DNA from: Candidatus Ferrigenium altingense
GTDB lineage: Bacteria > Pseudomonadota > Gammaproteobacteria > Burkholderiales > Gallionellaceae
DNA length: 64,000 nt
Direction of reading: 5' to 3'
NCBI GenBank assembly: GCA_020621985.1
Contig: JAHRYS010000001.1
Span: 248,001 to 312,000, forward strand
Position numbers and translations under genes: made by a program. How positions within the stretch are numbered: the stretch's first letter is position 1; each line of letters starts with the position of its first letter. Under the pieces are notes generated by a model. It made no database searches. It was not told the DNA's origin and saw nothing but the letters and a program-made list of their open reading frames with translations. Positions 1 to 15,240 of the stretch are shown here, in pieces.

Positions 1-249
1 GCCGTCTCGGCCGAATATGTAGGCATGGCGCGCATCGCGGGAGTAATTGAGGGAAGCGTGCGACAGGTCGCCCAGACCGGCGATCTGGCCGAGCCTGGTG
101 CGATGTGTGGTTTCCACCACCTGGATGCTGCCGGTGGCGCGTTCGATGACCACGCCCAGATCGCCCGTGCCGCGCTGCGGCGGCGTGGTAGCACATCCCG
201 TCAGTAAATATATTGCAAGGAGCAAGGGTAAAGCTAAATAGCATCGCAT
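1..249 (-). CDS. nirF: NirF, heme d1 biosynthesis lipoprotein (5' part, runs off the window)
   Basis: Only the first 83 codons are present. The translation starts MRCYLALPLLLAIYLLTGCA, a signal peptide with a lipobox (L-T-G-C), so the protein should be a periplasmic lipoprotein. It continues with a GTGDLGVVIERATGS stretch and the GLGDLSHAS and FGRDG segments that I recognise from NirF. NirF is known to act in a late step of heme d1 synthesis for the cd1 nitrite reductase and has an eight-bladed propeller like the NirS d1 domain. The ATG lies 1 nt after the nirC stop, so translation is probably coupled. Everything after residue 83 is outside the window. Confidence 0.9.
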   Translation of the reverse strand, partial: MRCYLALPLLLAIYLLTGCATTPPQRGTGDLGVVIERATGSIQVVETTHRTRLGQIAGLGDLSHASLNYSRDARHAYIFGRDG

Positions 250-250
250 C

Positions 251-607
251 TCAAGGTAATCCTTTCATTAGCATTTTTACAATCCAGTCGGCTTCGGCCC
301 CGGTTAAAAACGGGTTCCACGGCGGCATCGTTGTGTCATTGCGTCCATACAGGATGGTATTCCTGAGCGCATCGGGCGATTTCCCCTTCAGTGCCGCTGG
401 GGTAAGCGGCACACCAAGCCCGCCCTCGAAGCGCAAACCGTGACATGACCCGCAGTCCTGGCGAACAAGATTGAGCAATTCAGCTTGGCGCGCGGGAGCA
501 GGTATGACAACTTCTTTGGCAGCAGAATCGCTCCACGCCAAACCCGAGTGTGCGAGCAATAACGGCAGAATGCCGATCCGGAAAAACTGCAAAGGGTTAT
601 TTGACAT
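251..607 (-). CDS. nirC: NirC, cytochrome c55X of the nir cluster
   Basis: This is a 118-residue small c-type cytochrome. A signal peptide covers about residues 1-26 (MSNNPLQFFRIGILPLLLAH...). The single heme motif C52-G-S-C55-H56 is followed by a late MPPW segment that probably supplies the axial Met. Cytochrome c55X/NirC proteins donate electrons to, or help mature, the cd1 nitrite reductase in the periplasm. The frame is open further upstream to 760, but that extension has no signal-peptide character and overlaps the receptor fragment, so I chose the Met at 607. It is followed after 1 nt by nirF. The nirS gene lies upstream, separated by a terminator and the receptor remnant. Confidence 0.85.
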   Translation of the reverse strand: MSNNPLQFFRIGILPLLLAHSGLAWSDSAAKEVVIPAPARQAELLNLVRQDCGSCHGLRFEGGLGVPLTPAALKGKSPDALRNTILYGRNDTTMPPWNPFLTGAEADWIVKMLMKGLP

Positions 608-662
608 CTTTTTGCTCTGTGCCAAAAACAAGTTAAATGCATCCGGCAAAGCCGGATATTTA

Positions 663-941
663 TTAAATACTCCCATCATGGCCGAGCGTGTCGCCGCGCA
701 AATAGAGGCTGGGCGCCTGATCCAGCATATCGCCGGGGCGCGGCGCATTTTTTGTTTCAATATTTCTGGTATTGATCACCGTTACGGCGGCAGGCGCAGC
801 GGAAAGCGAAGCGCTGGTTCTGGTTGCCGCCGCCACCACCTCCATCTCTTTCACGCTTTCCGCTGCGCCCGCCGCATTGGTCAGGCCAAAAAGGCAGCTC
901 AACGTTAATAGCAACTGCCCTTTGTTTAGCTGGGTTTTCAT
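663..941 (-). pseudogene. Truncated TonB-dependent receptor (signal peptide plus start of plug domain)
   Basis: This is a 92-codon open frame. It has a good signal peptide (about residues 1-26, cut near AAGA-AES), followed by the opening strand of a TonB-dependent receptor plug: EVVAAATRTSASLSAAPAAV, then VINTRNIE and GDMLDQAPSLYLRG. A normal receptor would continue for 600 or more residues with the barrel. Here the frame ends 55 nt before nirC, and no barrel sequence follows. I read it as the 5' remnant of a deleted receptor gene, perhaps one for copper or heme. It could instead be expressed as a small secreted peptide. Confidence 0.7.
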
Positions 942-969
942 TGTGTTTTTCTACAAACTTGTGGATTGA

Positions 970-998
970 AAATAAAAAGGGCGGGTCGCCCCGCCCTT
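970..998 (-). terminator. Rho-independent terminator after nirS
   Basis: Read on the minus strand, a stem AAGGGCGGG / CCCGCCCTT with a 4-nt loop is followed directly by TTTATTTT. It lies about 90 nt beyond the nirS stop and separates nirS from the receptor remnant, nirC and nirF. Confidence 0.8.
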
Positions 999-1089
999 CA
1001 ACTGCACGTTTTTCCAACATGAATCGCTGCGCTCCGTCATTCCAGCCAAGATCGCCGGAACGGCGGAAGCGGAATTTACTAAAAGAATC

Positions 1090-2892
<1,803 letters not shown>

Positions 2893-2931
2893 TTAAGCTT
2901 GTTCGGATATTACAGACAAAAAATTATTTGC

Positions 2932-2971
2932 GGAATGCGACATGATGTCGCGCGGCAAATTGCCGCACCCA
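2932..2971. promoter_or_regulatory. Operator-like double palindrome, copy 1
   Basis: Two perfect 7-1-7 palindromes lie side by side: GCGACAT-G-ATGTCGC at 2937-2951 and GCGGCAA-A-TTGCCGC at 2952-2966. They are 170-200 bp upstream of the nirS start. The half-site reads GYGRCA. The same block recurs at 3394-3433. I do not recognise the regulator. It is not the FNR/NNR consensus TTGAT-N4-ATCAA. Confidence 0.55.
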
Positions 2972-3031
2972 TCATCTTGAACGGTTCGACTGCACCGATA
3001 AGTACAGGGCGCACTCGATGTTTGTGGGGTG

Positions 3032-3208
3032 TTACGGAACCCTATGGATTGCTTTGTCGGCGCCATTTGGGGGAGGGGTTGAAGTCGAGGGGAGGTTGGG
3101 ATAATGGCGGGGCGCGGGGATCCTGTTTTTTGTTTCGACAATCTCAATAGAACAAAGGGCCGCAGACAGCAGCTTGAAAAATTTGTTTTCTTTCAGTTTG
3201 GCAAACAT
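3032..3208 (-). CDS. Small open frame of unknown function
   Basis: This is a 58-codon frame beginning MFAKLKENKFFKLLSAALCS, with a good ribosome binding site (AAGGGG, 6 nt before the ATG). The N-terminal half is basic and amphipathic. The C-terminal half is proline-rich and looks like intergenic sequence, so this may be the remnant of a longer gene. It lies between the two operator-like repeat blocks and is oriented like nirS. I recognise no family. Confidence 0.25.
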   Translation of the reverse strand: MFAKLKENKFFKLLSAALCSIEIVETKNRIPAPRHYPNLPSTSTPPPNGADKAIHRVP

Positions 3209-3393
3209 GTTTCCCCTTACTTTGGTTGTTGTGCAAGTCAATTGCATGAATGAATAATTAGGTGCCAAAAGCCCGTATCGCATTCCCGGCAAATTGAAGT
3301 GTCGATCGGGAGAGGACACATCACACGCTATCGCTGGAAACAATGATGCAGTGCTTTTGGCAAGGTGGATTGTTGATTAAAAAAATCAGTTTG

Positions 3394-3433
3394 GGAATGT
3401 GACATGATGCCGCGCGGCAATTTGTCGCGCCCA
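3394..3433. promoter_or_regulatory. Operator-like double palindrome, copy 2
   Basis: This is a direct repeat of the block at 2932-2971, with the same spacing and orientation and 462 bp away. Its palindromes are imperfect here: GTGACAT-G-ATGCCGC at 3399-3413 and GCGGCAA-T-TTGTCGC at 3414-3428. All four half-site pairs fit GYGRCA...TGYCGC. It lies about 100 bp beyond the tsaD stop codon. Confidence 0.5.
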
Positions 3434-3533
3434 TAGATTTGAATCGGCGGTGGAGTTTTTGAAAGCAGTTGGGCGAAATTTTCCGGGGCTCGGTCTTTCA
3501 GGGATGACATAACTTGAAGCCGCTAAGCTAAAG

Positions 3534-4553
3534 TTAATTGGTGATTTCTGCCAGATTCCAGCGCGGTTTGACGTTGAAGCGATAATCCTTGTCGCCTTGC
3601 TGTTGCGCCAAGCGAAGCGCTCCGGCAAAGGCGATCATCGCGCCGTTGTCAGTGCAAAATTCCAGGTCAGGGTAAAACACGGCGCCGCCACGTTTGCCGA
3701 TGTCTTCATTCAGGCGGTTGCGCAATAGCCGGTTTGCGCCCACACCGCCCGCCACGACTAACCGATTCAACCCAGTCTGCGCCAAAGCGGCGCGCGCCTT
3801 GTGCGTCAGTACATCGATGATGGCTTCTTGTACAGCGCAGGCGATATCGGCGCGTGTCTGTTCATGGTGGTCGCTTTGCTTTGCCAGCGTCCATACCGCC
3901 GTCTTTAATCCGCTGAAACTGAAATCCAGATTGCCGCTGTGCAGCATCGGGCGTGGCAGCTTGTATTGTCCGGAGCGGCCCGAAGCGGCGAGTTTGGCCA
4001 ATGCAGGCCCTCCTGGATAGTCCAAGCCCAGCAGCTTCGCGCTCTTGTCGAAGGCTTCTCCGGCCGCGTCGTCCAATGTCTCGCCGAGCAAAGTGTATTG
4101 TCCCACGCCGTCCACGCGCATCAATTGCGTATGCCCACCGGAAACCAGCAAGGCGACGAAGGGAAATTCCGGTGCGGGATCGGATAATAAAGGGGAAAGC
4201 AGATGGCCTTCCAGATGATGGATGCCGATGACGGGAATGTCGAGCGCGTAGGCCAGTGCGTTGGCAACGCTGGCGCCGACTAATAATGCGCCTCCTAAGC
4301 CCGGCCCCTGGGTATAGGCAATGGCATCGATCCGGGCTAGCGACACATCGGCGGCATGCATGACTTGGCGCAGCAGTGGGATGATGCGCCGGACATGATC
4401 GCGTGAGGCGAGCTCCGGCACGACGCCGCCATATTCGCTGTGCATGGCGACTTGGGTATGCAACGCATGTGCCAATAACCCGCGCCCCATTTGGTAAAGC
4501 GCGATACCGGTTTCATCGCAAGATGATTCAATTCCAAGTGTAATCAGTGACAT
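3534..4553 (-). CDS. tsaD: TsaD, tRNA threonylcarbamoyladenosine (t6A) transferase subunit
   Basis: This 339-residue protein transfers the threonylcarbamoyl group to A37 of ANN-decoding tRNAs, together with TsaB and TsaE in the cytoplasm. Visible family marks are [10 protein letters not shown] at residues 7-16, [13 protein letters not shown] (about 41-53), the metal-binding IHHLEGH, the phosphate-binding SGGHTQL, DYPGGP, and [10 protein letters not shown] near the C-terminus. Length is normal for the family. The start at 4553 has AGAGGTAAC just upstream; the longer frame to 4604 lacks a ribosome binding site. It is transcribed divergently from the rrn promoters. Confidence 0.97.
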   Translation of the reverse strand: MSLITLGIESSCDETGIALYQMGRGLLAHALHTQVAMHSEYGGVVPELASRDHVRRIIPLLRQVMHAADVSLARIDAIAYTQGPGLGGALLVGASVANALAYALDIPVIGIHHLEGHLLSPLLSDPAPEFPFVALLVSGGHTQLMRVDGVGQYTLLGETLDDAAGEAFDKSAKLLGLDYPGGPALAKLAASGRSGQYKLPRPMLHSGNLDFSFSGLKTAVWTLAKQSDHHEQTRADIACAVQEAIIDVLTHKARAALAQTGLNRLVVAGGVGANRLLRNRLNEDIGKRGGAVFYPDLEFCTDNGAMIAFAGALRLAQQQGDKDYRFNVKPRWNLAEITN

Positions 4554-4643
4554 TGTTACCTCTGTGCAAGAGTGCGCATTGTAGTCAATCCACCGTCTGA
4601 GCATGGGTGCGCGATGTTTTTTTAAAAAATATTACGAAATGTG

Positions 4644-4671
4644 TTGACGGGGATTTTTGACTCCCTATAAT
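4644..4671 (+). promoter_or_regulatory. rrn promoter P1
   Basis: TTGACG (4644-4649), a 16-nt spacer and TATAAT (4666-4671) are followed by the GC-rich discriminator GCGCACC, as expected for a stringently controlled rRNA promoter. The block from CCCTATAATGCGCACC to TTCGCTG recurs exactly at the second promoter. Confidence 0.85.
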
Positions 4672-4797
4672 GCGCACCTCTTCGCTGTGGCGGGGTTGAA
4701 ACGAAGCGATGTGAAGGTAAAAAGTCGCTTAATAATCAGTTATCTGATGACGTTTCCCCAGCCTCGGTGGCAGATGAAACGAAGTGCGAAAATTTAG

Positions 4798-4825
4798 TTG
4801 ACAGTAAAGTTTTAGTCCCTATAAT
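4798..4825 (+). promoter_or_regulatory. rrn promoter P2
   Basis: TTGACA (4798-4803), a 16-nt spacer and TATAAT (4820-4825) are followed by the same GCGCACC discriminator as P1. It lies 154 bp downstream of P1 and about 210 bp before the 16S gene. Confidence 0.88.
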
Positions 4826-4850
4826 GCGCACCTCTTCGCTGCCACGGCAG

Positions 4851-4863
4851 CCGTTCTTTAAAA
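4851..4863 (+). promoter_or_regulatory. boxA antitermination element in the rrn leader
   Basis: CCGTTCTTTAAAA in the rrn leader matches the boxA core that loads NusB/S10 for rRNA antitermination. A second copy (CAGTTCTTTAAAA) lies before the 23S gene at 6960. Confidence 0.65.
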
Positions 4864-5033
4864 AACAAACGAACAATCGACGAGTGTAGGTGCTTGGTTT
4901 TTGGGAAGTTTCTGTATCTTTCGGGATATGGGAACGACTTTAAAATATAGCAACAACCTACGCGAAGTCGAAACAAATCATGCAAGTGATTTACTTTGAG
5001 TAGGACCGTTCCATTTATGGAACAAAACAGGTA

Positions 5034-6576
<1,543 letters not shown>

Positions 6577-6622
6577 GAGAATCCAAAGGCTGAGTGCCTA
6601 CACTCATCGGTTGTTCGAAAGC

Positions 6623-6711
6623 AGGACTGAGGAACGAGGACTAAGTGCTGAGTTAAAGCGGTGGCGCAGCCACGCGGAACACTCAGTCCTGAGTTTCTCG
6701 GTACTCAGTCC
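6623..6711 (+). repeat. Imperfect inverted repeat in the 16S-tRNA-Ile spacer
   Basis: The left arm (6623-6653, starting AGGACTGAGGAACGAG) and right arm (6680-6711, ending GGTACTCAGTCCT) are imperfect reverse complements. The loop contains a smaller hairpin, GTGGCGCAGCCAC. The unit CTCAGTCCTGA occurs twice in the right arm. It may form a stem in the rRNA precursor or be an inserted repeat. Confidence 0.5.
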
Positions 6712-6720
6712 TGAAGTTAT

Positions 6721-6797
6721 GGGTCTGTAGCTCAGCTGGTTAGAGCATTGTGTTGATAACGCAGGGGTCGTTGGTTCGAGTCCAACCAGACCCACCA
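6721..6797 (+). tRNA. ileT: tRNA-Ile (GAT)
   Basis: A 77-nt cloverleaf with acceptor stem GGGTCTG/CAGACCC, anticodon loop TTGATAA and encoded CCA. It is the usual spacer tRNA of rrn operons. The anticodon stem (TTGTG/CGCAG) contains two G-T wobble pairs and is weaker than in most spacer tRNA-Ile genes. Confidence 0.95.
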
Positions 6798-6812
6798 GAG
6801 CAAGGAAAAATG

Positions 6813-6888
6813 GGGGGTTTAGCTCAGCTGGGAGAGCACCTGCTTTGCAAGCAGGGGGTCGTCGGTTCGATCCCGTCAACCTCCACCA
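6813..6888 (+). tRNA. alaT: tRNA-Ala (TGC)
   Basis: A 76-nt cloverleaf with acceptor stem GGGGGTT/AACCTCC, anticodon loop TTTGCAA and encoded CCA. It lies 15 nt after tRNA-Ile in the 16S-23S spacer. Confidence 0.96.
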
Positions 6889-6959
6889 ACACCTTGGAAA
6901 AATAAGCGAGAACCTATATTCAAGCCATTGCGGCTTCGGTATTGGCTTTTGCCGATAAG

Positions 6960-6972
6960 CAGTTCTTTAAAA
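6960..6972 (+). promoter_or_regulatory. boxA element before the 23S gene
   Basis: CAGTTCTTTAAAA repeats the boxA core seen in the rrn leader, about 240 nt before the 23S 5' end. No gene is visible in the rest of the 6889-7211 spacer. Confidence 0.6.
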
Positions 6973-7211
6973 ATATGGAAGAAGTAAAGAAAGTGATTCA
7001 CGCGCAAGCGTTGACGGGGCAACCCATTGGCGTGAGCGTATGAAAAACAATGGGTTTTGATTGTATCAAGCCAATTCATGATTAGTCATTGTGAATTGGT
7101 CACAAACCTTTGCGAAAGCCGGATCCTTAAATCAATCCGGTGGAAGTAAAAGTTAAAAATGCGAAACACTTATAACGCCTTGACAGCGATGTCGAGGGCT
7201 TAACGTTATAG

Positions 7212-10097
<2,886 letters not shown>

Positions 10098-10247
10098 ATA
10101 ACATTAAGTTGTTTATAGCGTGTGACGCAGTACAATCAAAACACAGCTTTACTTCTTCCAGATACGGTTCGTTGATCGAGCGTCAAAACTCGGGCAAGGA
10201 ACCACAAACAGGGTTGGCTGCAGAACAGCGCAGCTGACCGAACAGTT

Positions 10248-10364
10248 TGTCTGACGACCATAGCGAGTTGGTCCCACTCCTTCCCATCCCGAACAGGACA
10301 GTGAAACGACTCCGCGCCGATGATAGTGTGGATTACCCATGTGAAAGTAGGTCATCGTCAGACT
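10248..10364 (+). rRNA. rrf: 5S ribosomal RNA
   Basis: A gene of about 117 nt. The ends TGTCTGACGA and TCGTCAGACTC pair as helix I. Internal segments TCCCATCCCGAACAGG and CGCCGATGATAGTGTGG are typical of 5S RNA. Confidence 0.95.
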
Positions 10365-10371
10365 CCTTACA

Positions 10372-10410
10372 AACAACAACGCCCTCGTCACTGAGGGCGT
10401 TGTTGTTTTT
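10372..10410 (+). terminator. rrn operon terminator
   Basis: A 15-bp perfect stem (AACAACAACGCCCTC / GAGGGCGTTGTTGTT) with a 6-nt loop is followed by a short T run. It lies 8 nt after the 5S gene. Confidence 0.9.
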
Positions 10411-10576
10411 GGGGTTTGTTGAAGCTTATTGCCTCACAAGTCGGCAAGGCGCCACCTGAGTGGTATACCTTCCAACAGGCTCATGGCTGGCATCAATTGC
10501 CTGTGAGCAACAACGCCCCTGTTGGTAAAAATGTTACCGCTTTAATGTGTTAGTAAGTAAACAAACCGCCTTTGGT

Positions 10577-10605
10577 TTGACATCCAATGCGATTATTGAC
10601 ATAAT
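10577..10605 (+). promoter_or_regulatory. Promoter of the tRNA-tuf operon
   Basis: TTGACA (10577-10582), a 17-nt spacer and CATAAT (10600-10605) lie 14 nt before the tRNA-Tyr gene. The 160 bp between the rrn terminator and this promoter show no gene. Confidence 0.75.
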
Positions 10606-10619
10606 CGCAAGTTCTGTTT

Positions 10620-10705
10620 GGAGGGGTGGCCGAGTGGTTAAAGGCAGCAGACTGTAAATCTGCCCTCTTATGAGTACGAAGGTTCGAACCCTTCCCCCTC
10701 CACCA
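10620..10705 (+). tRNA. tyrT: tRNA-Tyr (GTA)
   Basis: An 86-nt class II tRNA with acceptor stem GGAGGGG/CCCCTCC, anticodon GTA in the loop CTGTAAA, a long variable arm (CCCTCTTATGAGTACGAAGG region) and encoded CCA. First gene of the tRNA-tuf operon. Confidence 0.95.
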
Positions 10706-10780
10706 AATGTTTTGGCTTTTGGTTAGCTTGGCTGGCGTTGCGACAACCGCTGTTTGGGCCGTTGTTTAGTTGGAAAGCAC

Positions 10781-10854
10781 GCGGGTGTAGCTCAATGGTA
10801 GAGCAGAAGTTTTCCAAACTTACGACGAGGGTTCGATTCCCTTCACCCGCTCCA
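10781..10854 (+). tRNA. glyT: tRNA-Gly (TCC)
   Basis: A 74-nt cloverleaf with acceptor stem GCGGGTG/CACCCGC, anticodon loop TTTCCAA and terminal TCCA. It lies between tRNA-Tyr and tRNA-Thr, the order seen upstream of tufB in many proteobacteria. Confidence 0.95.
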
Positions 10855-10866
10855 GTTTGGATTTTT

Positions 10867-10941
<75 letters not shown>

Positions 10942-10984
10942 TTTAGTTTTTATTGTTAACGTTTGACATTGATAAGGAAAAATC

Positions 10985-12175
<1,191 letters not shown>

Positions 12176-12234
12176 GGAAGATAGGAAAGGGATGGAGTTG
12201 AGGGTGTTTTTTCTTTGTCCTCTTTCCGAAAATT

Positions 12235-12310
12235 AGGCCAGTAGCTCAATTGGTAGAGTATCGGTCTCCAAAACCGAGGGTTGGGGGTTCGAAACCCTCC
12301 TGGCCTGCCA
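12235..12310 (+). tRNA. trpT: tRNA-Trp (CCA)
   Basis: A 76-nt cloverleaf with acceptor stem AGGCCAG/CTGGCCT, anticodon CCA in the loop TCTCCAAAA region and encoded terminal GCCA. It lies between tuf and secE, its usual place. Confidence 0.95.
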
Positions 12311-12343
12311 AAAGTAAGTAAAAGTTGATTGGAATAATTGCGC

Positions 12344-12691
12344 ATGGCAGACAAAATTAAGTTGCTGGTGGCCTTTCTGCTGGTTGTGGCGGGCATCGCA
12401 GGCTTCTACTACCTGCACGATAGTGCGGCAGTATTGAAGCTGGCTTCGGTTCTGGCAGGTCTGTTGTTGGCTACAGGAGTGGCGTGGACCAGCGAGCCGG
12501 GCAAACGTTTTTTTGCTTTTGCCAAGGATTCCGTTGCGGAGGCGAAGCGTGTGGTTTGGCCGACGCGCAAGGAAACACTGCAAACCACTGGTGTGGTGAT
12601 CCTGTTTACCATCATCATGGCTTTGTTTCTGTGGGCGGTGGATGCCAGTTTGATGTTGGTAGTGAATAAACTGATGGGGCGGGGTGAGTGA
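12344..12691 (+). CDS. secE: SecE, preprotein translocase subunit
   Basis: A 115-residue inner-membrane protein that clamps SecY in the SecYEG channel. Three hydrophobic segments are visible (about residues 7-25, 33-48 and 84-106), as in the long proteobacterial form. The conserved amphipathic stretch [13 protein letters not shown] lies between the second and third. I chose the ATG at 12344 (MADKIK) over a TTG two codons upstream. Its stop overlaps the nusG start (TGATG), so the two are co-translated. Confidence 0.95.
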   Translation: MADKIKLLVAFLLVVAGIAGFYYLHDSAAVLKLASVLAGLLLATGVAWTSEPGKRFFAFAKDSVAEAKRVVWPTRKETLQTTGVVILFTIIMALFLWAVDASLMLVVNKLMGRGE

Positions 12692-13224
12692 TGGCCAAGA
12701 ATTGGTATGTTGTTCATACGTACTCGCAGTTTGAGAAAAGCGTACAGCGCGCATTAATCGAGCGTATTCAGCGCGAGGGGATGCAGGATAAGTTTGGCCA
12801 GATTCTGGTTCCCGTTGAAGAGGTGGTGGAACTGAAGTCAGGGCAAAAGAGCATTACCGAGCGCAAGTTTTTTCCCGGCTATGTGCTGGTCGAAATGGAA
12901 ATGACTGACGAAAGCTGGCATTTGGTGAAGAGTACTCCCAAAGTAACCGGTTTTCTGGGGGGGTCGGCGATGAAACCTACGCCGATCAGCGAAAAGGAAG
13001 TGCAGCATATCATGCAGCAAATGCAGGCCGGGGTTGAGAAACCAAGACCAAAAGTGCTGTTTGAGGTGGGTGAGGCGGTGCGTGTCAAGGAAGGTCCGTT
13101 TACGGACTTCAATGGCACGGTTGAGGATGTCAATTACGACAAGAATAAAATACGCGTGGCGGTGACTATCTTCGGTCGCTCGACCCCCGTGGAACTGAAT
13201 TTCGGCCAAGTAGAGAAGGGCTGA
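12691..13224 (+). CDS. nusG: NusG, transcription elongation/antitermination factor
   Basis: A 177-residue factor that binds RNA polymerase and couples it to Rho or to ribosomal S10. The N-terminal NGN domain starts [16 protein letters not shown] and includes [10 protein letters not shown]. After a linker, the C-terminal KOW domain contains [14 protein letters not shown]. Length is normal for the family. It overlaps secE by 1 nt and is followed by a 124-nt gap before rplK. That gap contains a hairpin around CTGCAAAAAATGCAG but no terminator T run. Confidence 0.97.
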   Translation: MAKNWYVVHTYSQFEKSVQRALIERIQREGMQDKFGQILVPVEEVVELKSGQKSITERKFFPGYVLVEMEMTDESWHLVKSTPKVTGFLGGSAMKPTPISEKEVQHIMQQMQAGVEKPRPKVLFEVGEAVRVKEGPFTDFNGTVEDVNYDKNKIRVAVTIFGRSTPVELNFGQVEKG

Positions 13225-13348
13225 AGAGCGAGAAATGCGGATGGGGAACGCAGTCTGCAAAAAATGCAGATGCAGTTTCCCTTATGCTATTTCTCATGTT
13301 GGGGAGAGACGAAACGTTTCGCTGGTACCCGTTTGACAGGAGTGCATC

Positions 13349-13780
13349 ATGGCAAAGAAAGTTATTGGCTATATCAAGCTGCAAGTGCCTGCAGGCAAGG
13401 CAAATCCAAGCCCGCCAATTGGCCCGGCATTGGGTCAGCGCGGTTTGAATATCATGGAATTTTGCAAGGCGTTTAATGCGCAGACACAAGGCATGGAACC
13501 CGGTTTGCCGATTCCGGTGGTGATCACCGCTTTTGCGGACAAGAGTTTCACCTTCATTATGAAGACCCCGCCCGCGACCATTCTGATCAAGAAGGCCGCC
13601 GGTGTGCAAAAAGGCAGCAAAACGTCGCACACCGACAAGGTGGGCAAGCTGACCCGCAAGCAAGCGGAAGAAATCGCAACAACCAAGATGCCTGACCTGA
13701 CGGCTGCCGATATGGACGCCGCAGTGCGCACCATTGCGGGAAGCGCGCGCAGTATGGGTATCACCGTGGAGGGCGTATAA
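13349..13780 (+). CDS. rplK: 50S ribosomal protein L11
   Basis: A 143-residue protein of the GTPase-associated centre that binds 23S domain II. The N-terminal domain has [20 protein letters not shown], and the C-terminal RNA-binding domain ends [11 protein letters not shown]. An AGGAG ribosome binding site precedes the ATG. Only 1 nt separates it from rplA. In other bacteria L1 represses this gene pair at the level of translation. Confidence 0.98.
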   Translation: MAKKVIGYIKLQVPAGKANPSPPIGPALGQRGLNIMEFCKAFNAQTQGMEPGLPIPVVITAFADKSFTFIMKTPPATILIKKAAGVQKGSKTSHTDKVGKLTRKQAEEIATTKMPDLTAADMDAAVRTIAGSARSMGITVEGV

Positions 13781-13781
13781 C

Positions 13782-14468
13782 ATGTCCAAACGCTATAAAG
13801 CAATTGCAGCCAAGGTCGACCGCAACAAGCTGTACCCCCTGAATGATGCGTTGAACCTGGTTAAAGAAACTGCCGTGGCAAAATTCGATGAGTCCATTGA
13901 TGTCGCGGTAAACCTCGGCATCGATGCGCGCAAGTCGGATCAATTGGTGCGCGGTTCAGTGGTGTTGCCTAAAGGAACCGGTAAGACGGTGCGCGTGGCA
14001 GTATTCGCGCAGGGCGCGAAGGCCGAAGAAGCCAAGGCTGCCGGTGCGGACATCGTGGGTTTCGATGATCTGGCCGAATCAATCAAAGGCGGCAATTTGA
14101 ACTTTGACGTGCTGATTGCCAGCCCGGATGCAATGCGTCTGGTCGGCCAGCTGGGTCAGATTCTCGGTCCGCGCGGCTTGATGCCTAACCCGAAAGTGGG
14201 CACGGTGTCTGCCGATGTGGCGGGTGCAGTGAAGAACGCCAAAGCCGGCCAGGTGCAATATCGCACCGACAAGAACGGCATCGTGCAATGCACTATTGGC
14301 CGTGCTTCGTTTACGCCGGAAGCATTGCGCGAAAACCTGCTGGCGTTGGTCGATGCGCTGAACAAGGCTAAGCCTGCTGCTTCCAAAGGGGTGTACCTGA
14401 AGAAGGTATCCATCTCCAGTACCATGGGTGCCGGTATTCGCGTCGAACAGGCCAGCCTGGCTGCATAA
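13782..14468 (+). CDS. rplA: 50S ribosomal protein L1
   Basis: A 228-residue protein that forms the L1 stalk of the large subunit and, in E. coli, represses its own operon. The start [14 protein letters not shown] and the motif [15 protein letters not shown] are typical. The frame is open 16 codons further up, inside rplK, but the ATG at 13782 lies 1 nt after the rplK stop and fits the family N-terminus. Confidence 0.98.
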   Translation: MSKRYKAIAAKVDRNKLYPLNDALNLVKETAVAKFDESIDVAVNLGIDARKSDQLVRGSVVLPKGTGKTVRVAVFAQGAKAEEAKAAGADIVGFDDLAESIKGGNLNFDVLIASPDAMRLVGQLGQILGPRGLMPNPKVGTVSADVAGAVKNAKAGQVQYRTDKNGIVQCTIGRASFTPEALRENLLALVDALNKAKPAASKGVYLKKVSISSTMGAGIRVEQASLAA

Positions 14469-14474
14469 TATTTA

Positions 14475-14700
14475 AAATTTGGCGACAGGATGCAGATCCT
14501 GTTGCCTCTAATCTTTGGACTGCTGGCGTGCTGGCAGCATCAAAGACCGTAGGTGTCAAAGGAGTTGTTGGCCCGAGACTTAATTGGCGGAGCGATCCGT
14601 CTACCCACGTAGATGGTGTGCCCGCGAGCAGGAGTTGTTTTCCTGATTCAAGGTCGCTGTTGTAACCGATGGAATGCGTGCAAGCGCATTCTGGAAAAAT
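14475..14700 (+). ncRNA. Ribosomal protein L10 leader (rplJ mRNA leader)
   Basis: The 242-nt gap between rplA and rplJ is rich in hairpins, for example CAGGAT-GCAG-ATCCTG near 14490. It sits where the conserved L10 leader is found in proteobacteria, and L10-(L7/L12)4 binds there to repress rplJL translation. I assign it by position and hairpin content, not by a covariance model. Confidence 0.55.
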
Positions 14701-14710
14701 GGAGGAAGAC

Positions 14711-15208
14711 TTGAGTCTCAATCTGCAAGAAAAACAGGCAGTGGTTGCGGAAGTCAGTGCACAGGTTACGCAGGCCCAGACTATCGTCTTGGCAGAGTAT
14801 CGTGGCATTACGGTCAGCGACATCACCAAGTTGCGCGCTAATGCACGCAAATCGGGTGTGTATTTCCACGTGTTGAAGAACACGCTGGTGCGCCGTGCTG
14901 TGCAAGGCACTCAGTTCGAATCCTTGGCTGAAAAAATGGTTGGCCCGCTGGTGTATAGCATCAGTGCGGACGCCGTCGCTGCCGCCAAGGTGGTGTATGA
15001 CTTCGCCAAGACGAACGACAAGCTGGTAGTTAAGGCAGGATCCTACAACGGCAAGGTGCTGGATACCGCGAGCGTGAATGCGCTGGCTTCCGTGCCGTCG
15101 AAGGAAGTGCTGCTGGCACAACTGTGCGGTCTGTTGCAGTCGCCGGTCTCTGGCTTGGCTCGCGTGCTCAGCGCGATTGCCGAGCAAAAAGCACCTGCTA
15201 CTGCTTGA
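14711..15208 (+). CDS. rplJ: 50S ribosomal protein L10 (TTG start)
   Basis: This 165-residue protein anchors the L7/L12 stalk. The family N-terminus [19 protein letters not shown] fits a TTG start at 14711, 5 nt after GGAGGAAG. No ATG gives a sensible N-terminus: the in-frame ATGs at 14669 and 14699 lie in the leader. A weak start codon under a strong ribosome binding site fits a gene whose translation is feedback controlled by its leader. rplL follows after 32 nt. Confidence 0.95.
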   Translation: MSLNLQEKQAVVAEVSAQVTQAQTIVLAEYRGITVSDITKLRANARKSGVYFHVLKNTLVRRAVQGTQFESLAEKMVGPLVYSISADAVAAAKVVYDFAKTNDKLVVKAGSYNGKVLDTASVNALASVPSKEVLLAQLCGLLQSPVSGLARVLSAIAEQKAPATA

Positions 15209-15240
15209 TCCGATTAATTTTTTAAAGTTAGGAAAACAAA

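Noticed and set aside
251-760. Longer form of NirC starting at 760
   Set aside because: The extra 51 residues lack a signal peptide and overlap the receptor remnant. The start at 607 gives a proper signal peptide.
3378-3392. TTGAT...ATCAG near 3372-3388 as an FNR box
   Set aside because: The halves are 7 nt apart and not 4, and the site is more than 600 bp from nirS.
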